Positions 10,643 to 22,659 of a DNA stretch of 64,000 nt are shown here, in pieces. Numbering within the stretch: position 1 is the stretch's first letter; the number at the start of each line of letters is the position of its first letter. The notes beneath the pieces were generated by a model. The model had not been told where the DNA came from. It did not search any database and saw only the letters and a list, made by a program, of their open reading frames with translations. Position numbers and translations under genes: made by a program. Source of the stretch: Datisca glomerata (lineage: Eukaryota; Streptophyta; Magnoliopsida; Cucurbitales; Datiscaceae); contig QANY01002785.1 in NCBI GenBank assembly GCA_003255025.1, positions 194,043 through 258,042 on the forward strand. The letters are read 5' to 3'.

Positions 10643-12382
10643 TGTTGTTCGATGTGTATACGCAAGTGAACATATCATTAAAAAGCAATAAAGTAATAAG
10701 TGAGTGTCGATCTCCACAGGGACTAGTGTAAAATATGCAATATTATATACCAAAATAGATTTATATGGAAAACAGAGCAGTAACAATAATTATAGTTCAA
10801 TTGGGTCAAGTTTAAGCTAAAAATAATAATGCTAACTAAAATAAGCTATAACGACACTTGTAAAGTAAAAAGTTACGCTGATATTAATGAAATATTCAGT
10901 GATGGTGAGGGCTAGTATGGTCAAATCCACTATCAATTACTTTCTCTTAATTAACTTATTTTTAATCTTAATTTCATATTAGAGTTTGATTCCTTAAGTT
11001 CCAGCCAAAGGGTTTACAAGGTGAGCACATATGTCTACACTACTCACAAAGTACTTAAGTCTACACAATTCAATATTCATGTATTTTCAATTCAAATACT
11101 CAAGTATCATTCAAGTCATTTCCATTAAAATAAATCTTTTTAGACTTTAATCTAACTTGTATTTAAGTAAAGATGGCCAATCAATAATGAAAATCAACAT
11201 TAAGCATACTTGAATGAAATGCCAAAGAGAGTATAGCAAAAAAAACTTCGTTAATAAGCTAAAACAATATCCAGATTCATTATGATACTAGTTTTGAGTA
11301 TTTAGCTCATAGTGACCTTAAAAATAGAAACAAAATATCTCATTTCAATATTTTTCAACACACTAACAACTAAGATGAAGACGAAACAAAGAGAAAAAGA
11401 AAGCTAAAGCAAGTGAGAGAGAAGAACAATAAACGAATATTCTATTGGCCTTGTCTTCTTCCTTGCTCCCCTTCTTTCCTTTTTTGTCTTCTATCTCTTC
11501 TTTCCTTCTGTAGAATGTCTCATGTGTATAATGCAGTGTCAGCTCCTCTTAATTTCTCCTCAAAGGCTACCCTCCAAAAGGGTGTACTTCCTATAAATAT
11601 GGGCCTCAGGATTAGGATTTCCTCTTTGCATAAGGACGCATGTCAAGCTTCAATTTCGTGGGGGATCACTGGTGCAGGCACTAATGACACCTGGAATAAC
11701 CATTTTTGAGTGCATAGGAATCTCCTTCACTTTTCAATGCCAGCTCGACTACACGACAAACCTCTCACCAAGCTTGAATTACACTACCACATCTATAACA
11801 ACAACAAGAATTGCTACAACAATGCAGTAGTGTCAACTTAGTACAATGCAGCGCTTTCGTACAATGCAGTGTCAGCTCTTCTTAATTCTCCTCGAAGGCT
11901 ACCCTCCAAAAGGGCGTACTTCCATAAATATGGCCTCGAGATTAGGGTTTCCTCTTAGTACAAGGACGCATGTCGAGCTCCAATTCTGTAGGGGACCATT
12001 GGCGTAGGAGCTAATGACACCTGGAATAACCATTTTTGAGTGCATAGAAATCTCATTCACTTTTCGGTGCCAACTGGACTACACAACAAAGCTTCCGCCA
12101 ATCTTGCATTACACTGCTACAACTATAACAAAAACAAAAACAAGAACTGCTGCAACAACTCTAAAGATTTCAAGCTTTGCAAGGGGTCCTACACAGAAGA
12201 AACTCTAATTTATAAAATTGCCCAAAAACACTCAATATGCTAGAATGGCAACAACCCTAAGCACAAAACTAACTAAATAGGAAATAATTAATACTTAATC
12301 AATTAAAACTCTAAATTCCCCAAGATAAGCAATAATTAAAGCCTAGAAATGCTTGGATAACTCTTAAGTCTTAGAGTTATCA
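10643..12382 (-). mobile_element. Solo LTR, related to the 7092-8435 LTR, with duplicated U3
   Basis: Read on the minus strand it starts TGATAACTCTAAGAC at 12382 and ends ...ACATCGAACAACA at 10643. Flanks are ATAGT (10638-10642) and ACAGT (12383-12387), a 5-bp target duplication with one difference. It shares the start hairpin (12356-12364 with 12373-12381) and the CTGTGGAGATCGACACTCACT signature with the LTR at 7092-8435. A segment of about 300 bp holding the putative TATA box is present twice. No internal coding region is attached, so it is a solo LTR. Confidence 0.75.
11524..12165 (-). repeat. Tandem duplication of U3/TATA segment inside solo LTR
   Basis: Copy 1 (about 11524-11823) and copy 2 (about 11865-12165) align closely over about 300 bp, starting at ATGCAGTGTCAGCTC and including TGACACCTGGAATAACC. 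Each carries a minus-strand TATA-like box (near 11590 and 11925). ORFs found in both copies (11413-11709, 12014-12243) are by-products. Confidence 0.9.
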
Positions 12383-12540
12383 ACAGTGAAGCGCAAAGCT
12401 ACATTTTGGTGCATGGCGTGTTGTCAGTATATGGATTACTTTGGTGGCATGTTGAGTGCTTAGTGATTAGGCTCCTTCTACCCCTTTTGGGCTTCGTATG
12501 AGCGATGAGCTTCTGATTTTTGTAAGTATTAGATTAGTGT
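12383..12540 (+). repeat. LTR-like direct repeat, copy B, left part
   Basis: Diverged match to 10170-10345 in copy A (TTGAGTGCTYRG, CTCCTWCTACC.TTTTGG, GATTAG). It is interrupted at 12540 by the solo LTR and resumes at 14613. Confidence 0.5.
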
Positions 12541-13284
12541 TGTAACGCTGCGATCCCTGAAGGTTAAACATGCATGTAATTTCACAATTTTATAATTCCC
12601 AATTCAAAAACTCTTATTTAAGAAAATTCTCAAGTTGAAAATCCTAATTTATCCATGATAGAAATATTTATCATTAAATACGAAAGTGATAAAACGTCAT
12701 AAAAACATAATAATAAAATATCGATAAAGCAGAATTAATCTTTGAAATAAATTCAAAACATGAAATCCATAATTCATTAAGTTTTCACCCATCCTAATTC
12801 GTAGAAAAGAGTAACGTCAGAAAACATTTCCCCAAGTCTTAAAACAAACCATAAACTGAAAATCATAAATTCCTCTACCGGTTTGGTTATGGCAGTCTCT
12901 CACTCATCAGATTGTCATCACCACCTGCAATATAAATAACTGTGGGGAAATGAGTACTAGGGAGTGCCTAGTATGTAAACTCACATAATAACATTCATCC
13001 ACATGTCATAAATGAAATCATGACATAACCTAACTTAACTTGATATATATCATAAACGAAATAACAAAACGTACTTGATCGTGTCCTGGAACAACATAGC
13101 ACGTAGTTAACAAGTTTCTCATACATAATCATATAACAATCGTAATCATATATTGTCTTGGCATGTTTCCTAGTTAACAATCTAACCATAATTGTTCACA
13201 CGTGAACTGAAACGTAACATGATGCACTGGGCAACGAAACCTGTGACACACACTGGGTGACAAAATCAGATGGCACTAATAGGT

Positions 13285-13460
13285 GTCGAAAGAAACATAT
13301 ACAGATGGCACCCTATGAGTGACATAGAATATGAACATATAACACTCATAGGTGATGGAAAAATATATATAGATGACACCCATGAGTGAAGGGACACATG
13401 AACATATGACACCACATAAGTGACTAAATACATGAACAGACGACACATAGATGCCTGATA
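13285..13460. repeat. Short degenerate tandem repeats
   Basis: Repeated GATGGCACC..ATGAGTGA..ATGAACATATGACACC-like units of roughly 45-55 bp inside the solo LTR. No structure beyond repetition is apparent. Confidence 0.55.
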
Positions 13461-13829
13461 AAAATAGACCATATGACTCACAAGTAAACATATAATGTAT
13501 TCTAGTACATTTAACATAATCAGACATGATTAACTTAATAGTACATGGTAACATAATCAGTCATACCTAAATAGACATCACATGGTAAACATAATAATAA
13601 TATAATAGTACAAAGAAATAACTATAAAGTGTTCTCATAGATGGACAACATAGAAAATACTCTTCAACAATACTAAATGTAAATACATATTACAATTAAA
13701 ACATTAGAGTCATATTACTATATAAGTCTTCTTACCTAAGCAAGAGGAATGAACTAAACAACTAATAACTTCAAATCCAAATATCTCTGATCACTAAATG
13801 TCCAATAAATATTAAGTCTGTCTACAAAA

Positions 13830-13850
13830 TCATATATATATATATANTAT

Positions 13851-13889
<39 letters not shown>

Positions 13890-13890
13890 T
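13830..13890. repeat. (TA)n(GA)n microsatellite with ambiguous base
   Basis: An AT run, an n at 13847, then about 19 GA units. The ambiguity is probably a sequencing or consensus problem caused by the repeat. Confidence 0.95.
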
Positions 13891-14612
13891 TTAATTAAAA
13901 CAGTGGATATGATCAAAATAAGGCTAGAAAAATGAGTCAAACTATTTAGAATCAGACCAAACAGATCAGACTAGACTGGTTCAGATCAGACCGATTTGGT
14001 TCACTGCAGGCCAATTCAGAACGGTTCTGAAAAAAATTCGGTCAAATAACAAACTGGGTGACAAGACCTAGTTTGCGGACCGAATAGAGGACGAGAAAGA
14101 AGGGAAAGGAGGAGCTCGCTGGCATTCAACCGCCAATGAGTGGGTGCGGTGGAGAGAGAGAGAGATATAGAGAGAGAATGGAAAAGAAATAGGGTGAGAG
14201 AAATAGAGAAAGAAAGAGAAGGAGAGAAAACACGAGAGAGAAAACAAAGGAAAACAATTAAGAGACAAACTTACCGGAGATGCAAGGTGGCGATGACAAT
14301 GGTAGAGCTGATAGAGGGAAAGAGAACATGGAGGGAAGATGGAGGTGGAGATGCGTTGGTATTTAGGCTGGGGAGAGAGATATTTAAGAATATATGCCAT
14401 AGGGTTAGGGTTTATTTATATACATATAGGCGCATATGGTGTGAGTGAGTTTGAAAATTACAAATATAACCCTTCAAAAAATTAAAAATCAAAATTTTAA
14501 AATAATATTATTCAATTAATATATAATTTAAAAACAATCATTTCTAGTCACTTAAATAATATATTACATATTATTTTACTAAGATACCCCTAAGGAGGGT
14601 GTGGGTATTTCA

Positions 14613-14699
14613 AGTGTATTTGGTGAGTCTTTTGCCTCGTCCCATCTCAAATAACCGGATCATTCTCCTTTGGATTTGACAAAATTTAGGGCACTAACA
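14613..14699 (+). repeat. LTR-like direct repeat, copy B, right part
   Basis: Matches 10343-10429: GAGTCTTTTGCCTC, a TTGACWAAATTTWRGG segment and the CACTAACA end. It abuts the copia integrase fragment at 14700. Confidence 0.75.
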
Positions 14700-14955
14700 A
14701 AGGCTTGGATTTTTTAGTCATATCTCTATGCTTAATCTATATTCTTCAATTTTATTAATGAGTATGGATGTTAAAGGTTATGCTCATACCCAATCTCTTT
14801 GCAGACATTTTAATTTAGTCTCAAACTTTCTCTTAATACAAGCATTAAAGTGAATGAAAACCTATTTTGCATCAGATTTGAATAAGGGGAAAATCCATGT
14901 TAATCTATTGAAGTCATCAATAAAAGTAATATTAATATAACATTTGAAACCATTT
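14700..14955 (-). pseudogene. Copia-1 integrase fragment, 3' side of the CACTA-1 insertion
   Basis: The minus-strand translation contains FIDDFNRLTWI near 14900 and KLKCLQRDW near 14795, the integrase catalytic-core context of Ty1/copia elements (normally IDDFSR.TW and SDWGGE). Stops and frame changes are present. The same copia continues on the far side of CACTA-1 at 28233. The rest of integrase, RT and the 3' LTR are absent: at 14700 the sequence changes to the unrelated direct repeat. Confidence 0.75.
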
Positions 14956-14983
14956 CACTACAACAAATATGGCACTCTACAAG
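14956..14983 (+). repeat. CACTA-1 left terminal inverted repeat
   Basis: Starts CACTACAACAAATATG; partner at 28205-28232 on the minus strand. TSD TTT at 14953-14955. Confidence 0.93.
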
Positions 14984-16404
14984 AGGCAGAAAACCGTATG
15001 AAAAGTAATCCACAGGGTTCTCACAAAACCTGTGACAACCAATCTTGTAAGAAGTCCGTGTTTTTCGTAAGGCGCATTGCCCCTGCGACGAACTCTGTGG
15101 TCTTTCGCTTTTTACAAGATTTTTCGACTCATGTAGAACATTGTTTAATAGGGTTTTCTGACCCATGTTGATTATATTCAACATATGTTTTTAATACTGG
15201 GAAATTAATATTCACAAGTATTTTTGTATCCTATTAAATTAGATATCATAAGCTTTTTTGAACCTCATTGAAATAGGTTTTGGTTATAAATTATGCCTCT
15301 TATAAGTAGCCTTTCCTGGCATTTTATAGATGTTATATGTTTTACAATCAATTTATACGCACATGTATAAATACCTATTTAAGCATTCAAAATTAATACA
15401 TTACTAAACTAAAAGGCATTCACACATCATTTCATTTTCATAAAATATCATCCAAAAGTATCATCCATAAGTATTATCTAAAAGTATTAGTACTTAGTTA
15501 GTCTACTAATACAATAATATCATCATTTGTTTCACAAAAGAAAAAAGCATCTAAAAGTTTCACAGACGCAACAAAATAACTTCAAATATTTACTGATAAT
15601 TTCATATCTCAACTCTTCAAACTTTAATGCAATGTTGAAAGAGAATAATCATTGTACTTGTTTTAATTTTCACAATTAATATACACTACAACTACAAGAT
15701 GAACATATTAAGCCTTACATAGTGAAAATATAATACAAAATTAGTTAAATTTAAAAGTACTATGAATTCAACATTGAACTTATGTTTTCAAAAATTACAA
15801 ATTCAGAAAGGAATATAATGAATTTAATCCAATGTCAGATGAATGTAAAACTACAAAAATATAAGTTCGTTCACCAAGGAATATAATCTAGTCCCAAGTG
15901 CTTTGTAATTTCTTATACCACATTTTCGATCAGAAAAATAGTAAGAGCGATGTCGATAACAAATTTACTAAGTTAAGCATATTACTCTCCTCATTACTTA
16001 ATGTTAAGCCTATTCAAATATGATAATTGACATTTTCAACAGCTTCCTAGAAACTCTGCAAACCAAGAAAATCATCTAACAAAAAACTAGTTATCTCAGT
16101 CAAAGCCTAGTGCAAATATTGAGAGCCAATGAAGACTGTAAGCACTAAACAACCCTTATATATCAACAAAAATATATATTCAAACTAGCCCCCAACCCCT
16201 ATTTGTCCAAAAATATATATACATTGAAACCAGAAAATATACACAACTTCCATGTTTTGGCACAACTTCGTAGAAAGTCCAGATCATATATAACACAATT
16301 ATTGCAGCTATCTTAACTCCTAATGTAGTATAGTAGTACAGATTTAAACTAGAATACATACACAGCTACCATGTTTTGAAACCAGAAAAATGATTAAATC
16401 TTAC
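14984..16404. other. CACTA-1 3' non-coding region
   Basis: Very AT-rich and without supported exons. The segment around 15480-15620 (AAGCATCTAAAAGTTTCACA and the following ACTTCAAATATTTACT) closely resembles 44200-44420, which suggests a second related CACTA copy there. Open frames at 14900-15184 lie in the subterminal region and show no homology. Confidence 0.5.
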
Positions 16405-17340
16405 CACAATGATCTATGTCAGCGGGCCATGCAACTATAGATCCTAAAACATCTTCAATGTGAGTCATATAAGAATTTGTTCTCCATAAAAAAACTTCAG
16501 GTTTCTTTTCCACATCAACCCATACTCTCACAACACCAGCTCCGAGGGGAACGTGATGAACAAGGTCTGCTGGATCATTTGGCGACCATCATCTTTCAGC
16601 GAATACTTCCCTTGAACCAATCCAATCCAAAAATTTACAAATACCCAAATATGTTGTTATATGAGCATTGACATTCTATCAATAAATCAATAAAACAAGT
16701 ATAAGCATAAAAAATAAAAAACACAAATAACCACGATTTACAATTATTGTTAGAAAAACCTTACCACTGGAGAAGGTATAGCTTTGATTGTGAATCAATT
16801 TGAGTGCCCAAATGACACTGATAAATAATAAAATAACACACTAGTGAAGAAGGTCAATTCATTATATCACTAATGATATTAAACTTCTTTTGATTACTTG
16901 ATTCTGATTTTTGAAAAAGTTGTTGATCATAGACTTCACCTCCCTCAATTCTTCTTGCACCTTCTGACATGTATCTTCTAACATCTTCATCTTAGAATTA
17001 GATTGTTATAAAACATTAAAATGTTGTAGATGTAACCCCTGTACCAAGGCCTCTCACACATCCGCATCTTTCTTGGGCAGATACTTTACCAAGACCGTCA
17101 TCATTCAAATTTTGTGTTACAGATTCAGGATGCTCAGCCTAAACTTCTTTCAGTTTATGCAAAATTAATGAAAATTCAATGTTAAGCATCAAATTATGAA
17201 ACCTACCCTACCATTCACATATAAAAATGTACTTATAATAGCCTCAACAGCTTCTGCATATGTGCTTCATTCCAAACATCAGCTCTCATTACTGAGCTTG
17301 GATTAGGACTACTCTTTTTCTTAACAAAAGAAAAAAATTT
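16405..17340 (-). pseudogene. TNPA-like second gene of CACTA-1 (Transposase_24 type), broken
   Basis: The minus-strand translation of 17060-17290 gives motifs of the Transposase_24 family (SSVMRADVWNEAH near 17280, then EHPESVTQNL near 17130 and VRGLGTGVTSTTF near 17050). A downstream exon (about 16607-16405, about 66 codons without a stop) reads NDPADLVHHVPLGAG then VRVWVDVEKKPEVFLW and SIVAWPADI, the conserved C-terminal block of plant CACTA ORF2 proteins. It ends at a GTAAG splice donor. ORF2 products bind subterminal repeats and assist TNP2 in characterised CACTA systems; that role is inferred here. Stops near 17130 and 17030 and a TGA near 16600 break the gene. Confidence 0.75.
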
Positions 17341-17486
17341 AACTACAAGAAGAAATTAACAACTTCAGGTCGTGCATGGTTCCTAACATACCCTTTGAGT
17401 ATCATCATATATCTATAAGTGAACTACTAAATCAAAGTCAATATAGTTTTCACGATCATTGTAAATATAAATTAAAAGAATGAATA

Positions 17487-19772
17487 AAAGTTACCATTCG
17501 AAAGGATACATCCAACGAAATTGGACAGGACCGCATAAACATGCTTCTCTTCCTAAGTATATTAGTAAGTGAGTCGTGATATAAAAAAAGGAAGGGGGGA
17601 AGTATCTTTTCAATATGTAGAATGTCTCAATGAGCTCATCCTCCAAATATTACATTTTTCTCTTTCAATAACACATTGACATAGTTTGTTAAGAAATGCG
17701 CACATTCGATAAATTACACTTCTTGGTCCTGTTAGAAGCAATCCCCTTAAAGCACTAGCAAGCAACTATTGAATTAGAACATGAAAATCATGAGATTTTA
17801 GCCCCAATATCTTGCACTCTTTCATTGATATGCAATTTTTGATATTTGAGCTATACCCATCTGGTAACTTGAGATTATATAGTCTCTTGTAAAACAATCG
17901 AATTGCTGGAAGATAAGCATTATCACCATTTTTTGTGGATGCAAGTAATGTCTAATTCTCATGTTCATCAAATCTAAATGAGCATTATATCCGTCTTTCA
18001 ATTTGTCCTTCATGTTCAACAATGTACCATTAAGGCTTTCACAAATATTTTTTCAATGTGGATGACATCTAAATTATGGCGTAACGCCAACCCCTACAAA
18101 ATAAAAAATATATGGTTTAATGTAAAATCTTACTAAGTTGTGACAAAAGTAAGTAAATATTATATAAATTTAGAAAATAGGTACCTCCCAGTAGGGTAAT
18201 TCAAAAAATATTGATTTTTTCTTCCAAATTGTAGTTAATTCCTCAGTCTTTTTTTCCTTTCTTCTTAGCACCATTTCCAAAATCATTCACCAAGGCACTA
18301 AGTTCTCACGTAATGGTGACTTCAGTCATGACTCTAGGAGCATTATCATTCTCTTAAGTTCCGTCAAACCAAGACTTTTTTGTCCTTAAATGACGATATG
18401 GGGGCAAAAAATGTCTATGTCCCAATATGTACCCTTCTTGCTATATTTAACCAACATGAGTGAGTATTCATACCACAAGTAGTAGCTGCCTTCTTGCCCT
18501 TTGTAGTGCATCCAGCAAGATTGTCATAAGCTGGAAAATCATTAATAGTCCATAGCAAAATTGCCCTCAAGTTGGAAAACCCCTTCTGGAAGGAATCATA
18601 CATTTGCACACCATTATTCCACAGTTCTTGCAAATCCTCTATGAGTGCTTGCAAATAAATATCAATGTCATTGCCAAGTTCCTTTGGACCAAGAATCAAT
18701 AATGTCAACATGATATTTTTTTTCTTTATGAAAAATGACGGTGATAAGTTGTATGTGATAAACATAATTGTCCAACAACTATAGTTGGTACTTAGACTCA
18801 TGAATGAGTTGATACCATCTGCTGCTAGGGCAAGTCCCATGCCATAGAGTCTATTGGGTGACATATTTTCCAATCATTGCTTTTACTGTAGGGGACCTTA
18901 AAGCTTCAACTTTTTTTTTTTGGAGACAAACATTCTCCTAAACCTCAGAATCAAGGGAAAATAGCGTAGAACTTTTTTTGGAACACCTTTTCTAATTTTA
19001 TTTGTCCGTTTATTAGTTTTCCATCTTGAAGAACCACATATCAGACATGTCTCTAGACTTTCCATCACTTTTCTAAACTGGCAACAATCATTCATGCATG
19101 CATGAACTTTTGTATAACCCAAATTAAATTTTTTAAGAAAATTTTTCACAGAACAGATGGAATTGGGTAGCACATTTCAGGCGGTAACATATCACCCAAA
19201 ATCTCTAAAAGAGTATTGAAACTCTTATCATTCCACCCACTTACAGCTTTTAGTTTGTAAAGAGTCACAATAGCTAATAACTTTGTGAACTTTGTACAAC
19301 TTGGATATAAAGGAGTCTTGGCATCATCCAATGTTTTGCTAAAGTCCTCATCTCTTTGCTTAGAATGCTCCATATATTATTCATCATGTTCATATGTGGT
19401 TTTGTATAAGTTATGAGCATCATCAACCGCTTCCATTTCATCATCTTCATCATACCTAATAGGTTCTCCATGATGATACCAATTTGTATATGTAGGATCC
19501 ATGCCTTTAATAATTAAATGCTAAAAAATATCATTAGGATATTGATGACTCATATTCCTACATTTTCTACGAGGGCGTGGAATTTTTTCAAGATGATCTG
19601 CATTCTTTATGGCCTCTCTAATGAATTGTCTTGCTCCTTGCATGTACTTGTCAGAAGCTCTATTAATTCAAAAGTAAAATTATTTAAACTATCTTTTTCA
19701 ATACTTAGATTGAACTAGCGTGAGAATTAATTTTCATTACCTATTACAATGCACCCAATCTTTATCCATCAT
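17487..19772 (-). pseudogene. TNP2-like CACTA transposase, three or more exons, broken
   Basis: Exon 1 (19772-19741) starts MMDKDWVHCN and splices at GTAATG; intron 19740-19661 ends TTAATAG. Exon 2 (19660-18185) carries the transposase-associated N-terminal domain (PTYTNWYHHGEP near 19475) and the TNP2 core (LYPSCTKFTKL near 19310, LGYTKVHACMNDC near 19110, PNRLYGMGLALAADGIN near 18850, ELWNNGVQMYD near 18600, LLWTINDFPAYDNLAG near 18540). A second intron (18184-18094, GTACCT...TTGTAG) separates exon 3 (LALRHNLDVIHIEK, and near 17500 LCGPVQFRWMYPFEW). Exons 2 and 3 contain stops (for example near 19500, 19376, 18887 and 18350) and frameshifts, so no functional transposase is made. Confidence 0.92.
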
Positions 19773-20235
19773 GCGAAACTACAACTATGAATATAAGAAA
19801 CGTATTAATTTCATACATTTGGTTGGTACTTGTAGGTGCTAAATAAAAACATGTCAAATTTATTCAAGGATTTGTTTAAGGTACGGGTTTTCTTATTTAA
19901 TTTTCTTCTATTTCATTTTCATCCTCTTCTTCATTCTTCTTCTCCTCTTCCATCTCCTTTCTTTTCATATATTGTTTTGTTTTAAGATTTTTTACACAAA
20001 AAACTGTTTTAATTTGTTTCTTAATCTATTTTTAATTAGTCTTTTATACTTATATCGTACGGTACATCTAGAAGAAGAAAAAAGGAAGAAAATTGAGAAC
20101 ATTGCCCGAGACTTATTATTGTGAAAAGTTATATGTTAGGCATAGACTTATTATTGAAACCCTATACTCAAATGTTGATGAAGAAAAGCTTTCAAGTATA
20201 GAATATATGTTCTAAAGTATATTTAAATGTTTCAA

Positions 20236-20480
20236 ACTTGTTCACTCACAAATATTTTTTTCAATGTTCATGACATCTAAATTATGGCGTAACGCCAACC
20301 CCTACAAAATAAAAAATATATGGCTTAAAGTCAAATCTTACTATGTTGTAAATATTATATGAATTTAGAAAATAGTTACCTCCCAGTAGGATAATTCAAA
20401 AAATATTAATATTTTCTTCCAAATGGTAGTAACTTCCTTAGTCCTTTTTCCTTTATTCTTATTCTTTTGTAGAATAATCA
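20236..20480 (-). repeat. Duplicated TNP2 exon 2/intron 2/exon 3 fragment
   Basis: Nearly repeats 18040-18270, including the splice junctions (ATGGCGTAACGCCAACCCC at 20283 and 18078) and the intron, with a short internal deletion. It lies upstream of the TNP2 start, so it is a segmental duplication within CACTA-1 and not an exon of the gene. Confidence 0.9.
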
Positions 20481-22303
20481 CCAAAAGAACGTAACAATTA
20501 AGACCAGATAAGCATGGAAATTCTTCAAAAAATCAAATTATCAAAGACTTGAACTTCAAGTAGCATATAATAAAAAGTTAATAATCAATAAGATTAGATG
20601 CCACATACTTGGCTATGATTTTCATACAATATGTAAAGCTTTGACACAAGGCTTTAATTTCTCTGTCCACTGAACCATTGCTCCATGATGATACCATTCC
20701 TCCAAATCACTTGTTGTTAAAACATAATACCTGTACAAAAGGTATTATGGGTTGTAAATGTATATTTATAATTTATTCTTTTGGAGTTACTAACAAATAC
20801 TAAAAGGTCAATTACAATTCATACAGACGAGATTATGATGCAAAACAAATAAAATTATATACACGAGGAAGTCCTGATAAGATGAAACCAAAGCTCTTAT
20901 TTTATGTTGAGTCATAGTTTGAGTAAGTCTTGAATGAGCCCCTCGAAAGCTTGATGCAAATAAATGAAATTTTGTTCTGTGTCTCTTCGCTATATATCCT
21001 CGTTTAATTAGTCATTGAATAAAGGAAAATTTGATGAATAACTAATTGATTTCCTTTATTTCAGTTATTCCTTTACCCTTTCCTAGTCTATTAATAACAA
21101 AACAGATTTTTCTAATGTATAAAATAAAAATTCCAATGGCTTTTGCTACTATAACCTTCCTGACCACGATTTTTTTCTTTTTTTCAAGCACTTCCTCAAA
21201 ATAAAAAATTATATTGATACTAGGCACAAAAAACACAGTAAATAAAAAATAGAAATAAATAAAGAAATAGTGAGTTCCATCGTTTGTATGGTTAGTTCTT
21301 AAACGGGTCTTTCACATAATAGATCTTCAACAAAAAAATCTTCTAATAGGAAGGCAACACATACATGTAATTGTTATAGATACAAATAGATTCTAAAATG
21401 ACTGATATTTTTATTAATGGTTTCAATCACATGTATAGATAATTCTATATTGCTTTTACAACATTCAAAGTGAAAGAGAAGGAGAGAGCCAGACTATGAA
21501 AAGAAGGAAAAATGAAGACCCTAGATATTGCATTGTCACTGCCTTGGATTCTACTTAAAGACCTTAAAGCAAAATAATTTTGGATTTGGCCTAACATTGC
21601 CTCTTGTGTGTGGCTACATATCACATGTATTTGTCCTTGCCAGTGATGATCTGTTCTATTCAAGCGTCTTTGATTCAAAAATCTCCAAGCTGCTTAAGGT
21701 ACTATTTGGACACAGCCAGAAAATGTCTCAACTTGACTTGGATTTTGCTAAGAAAAAATCATATACGATACCGATTAAGCTTTTCTTAGACACAGTAAAT
21801 CATTTGTAGGGAAAAAGAGACTAAGGTAAATTTATTTCTCAAAAGCGCGAGCAAAGTGGAGGGTAAATAGTTAACCTTGGGATATAAAAAATTATCAGCT
21901 TCATTATCAAGGCATTGTCTTACTCATAATTGTTTTAAAAATGCTAGCTAGCTTCCACTTTGGTTTTCTGTTCATGATGATACATATATCAACAAAATAA
22001 TCACGCACCCGATTGTGAAAGGCAGCAATATTTTTATAAGTAAAACATCATTTTTATTAATACTTTCCTTTTCCATTTCACTCATAAATTAAACTTTTTC
22101 AAAAAAAATTGAAAATAACTCAGAATCAACGTCAACAGCTTTCATTGCCAAACTCACATCAAGAACATTGGGATCCCTGTTCATAGGAGACGCCAGCTGA
22201 AGAAATGTCACTAGCTTTCCACTGTTCTTCAACAACCATTTCAAGAACAAAACTCAACAACAATACTCTATCAAAATGCTCCCCAATCCTCAGGTACTAT
22301 TTT
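20481..22303. other. CACTA-1 upstream region, no recognised gene
   Basis: Contains a short piece resembling the TNP2 N-terminal domain (minus-strand EEWYHHGAMVQW near 20690). It also has a plus-strand open frame 21528-21809 (93 codons) and a minus-strand one 21445-21678 with no family I can name. The rest is AT-rich. Promoter elements for TNP2 are expected here but none is distinct. Confidence 0.45.
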
Positions 22304-22624
22304 TGTTGAAGAAAGAAAAACTGCAGCCTCAGAAGAAAATCTTCATCATAGGCAAAAGAGGGAAGCAAAACAGAGACTTTCCCAAACACAGTGGGTGTCT
22401 AACCATTTCTGGTAAAAAACGATTTCAGGCTACAAGTAGGCATCCGTTGGAACCATAGGAGATCATAGGCAACCGTTAGAATCATTTGTATATATACATC
22501 ATCCCTCATTGTAAACAAACAGAATTTTTCCTTCATAAAAGATCAGAACCAGAAAGGTTCATCATCTCTAAAGCTCATCACTTTTCCATCCAAGATCAGA
22601 ACCAAAAGGTTCATCATTTCTACA
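22304..22624 (+). repeat. 5' LTR of young copia
   Basis: TGTTGAAG...TTCTACA, 321 bp, with a TATATATA box near 22490. Partner of 26911-27231. Confidence 0.97.
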
Positions 22625-22636
22625 TGGTATCAGAGC
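22625..22636 (+). promoter_or_regulatory. Primer-binding site (tRNA-iMet)
   Basis: TGGTATCAGAGC starts at the first base after the 5' LTR; an exact match to the plant initiator tRNA site. Confidence 0.96.
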
Positions 22637-22659
22637 AGTGATTCTGAGAACCAACACAA

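Larger units (their letters stand above)
12541..14612 (-). mobile_element. Solo LTR with perfect target duplication
   Basis: TG...CA ends (plus strand TGTAACGCTGCG at 12541, ...TTTCA at 14612) flanked by AGTGT on both sides (12536-12540 and 14613-14617). Removing it and one AGTGT rejoins the two halves of repeat copy B in register with copy A. On the minus strand a TATA box (14411-14422, TATATAAATAAA) lies near the LTR 5' end. The interior has purine-rich microsatellites and short ATG-bearing repeats but no retroelement ORF. Open frames at 12995-13189, 13266-13554 and 14068-14448 are products of low-complexity DNA. Confidence 0.85.

Noticed and set aside
14068..14448. Overlapping ORFs of about 100 codons on both strands
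   Set aside because: They arise from GA/CT-rich low-complexity DNA inside a solo LTR; no domain and no conservation expected.
15670..15685. CACTACAAC as another CACTA left end
   Set aside because: Internal to CACTA-1, continues as ACTACAAG, and lacks subterminal repeats and a partner.
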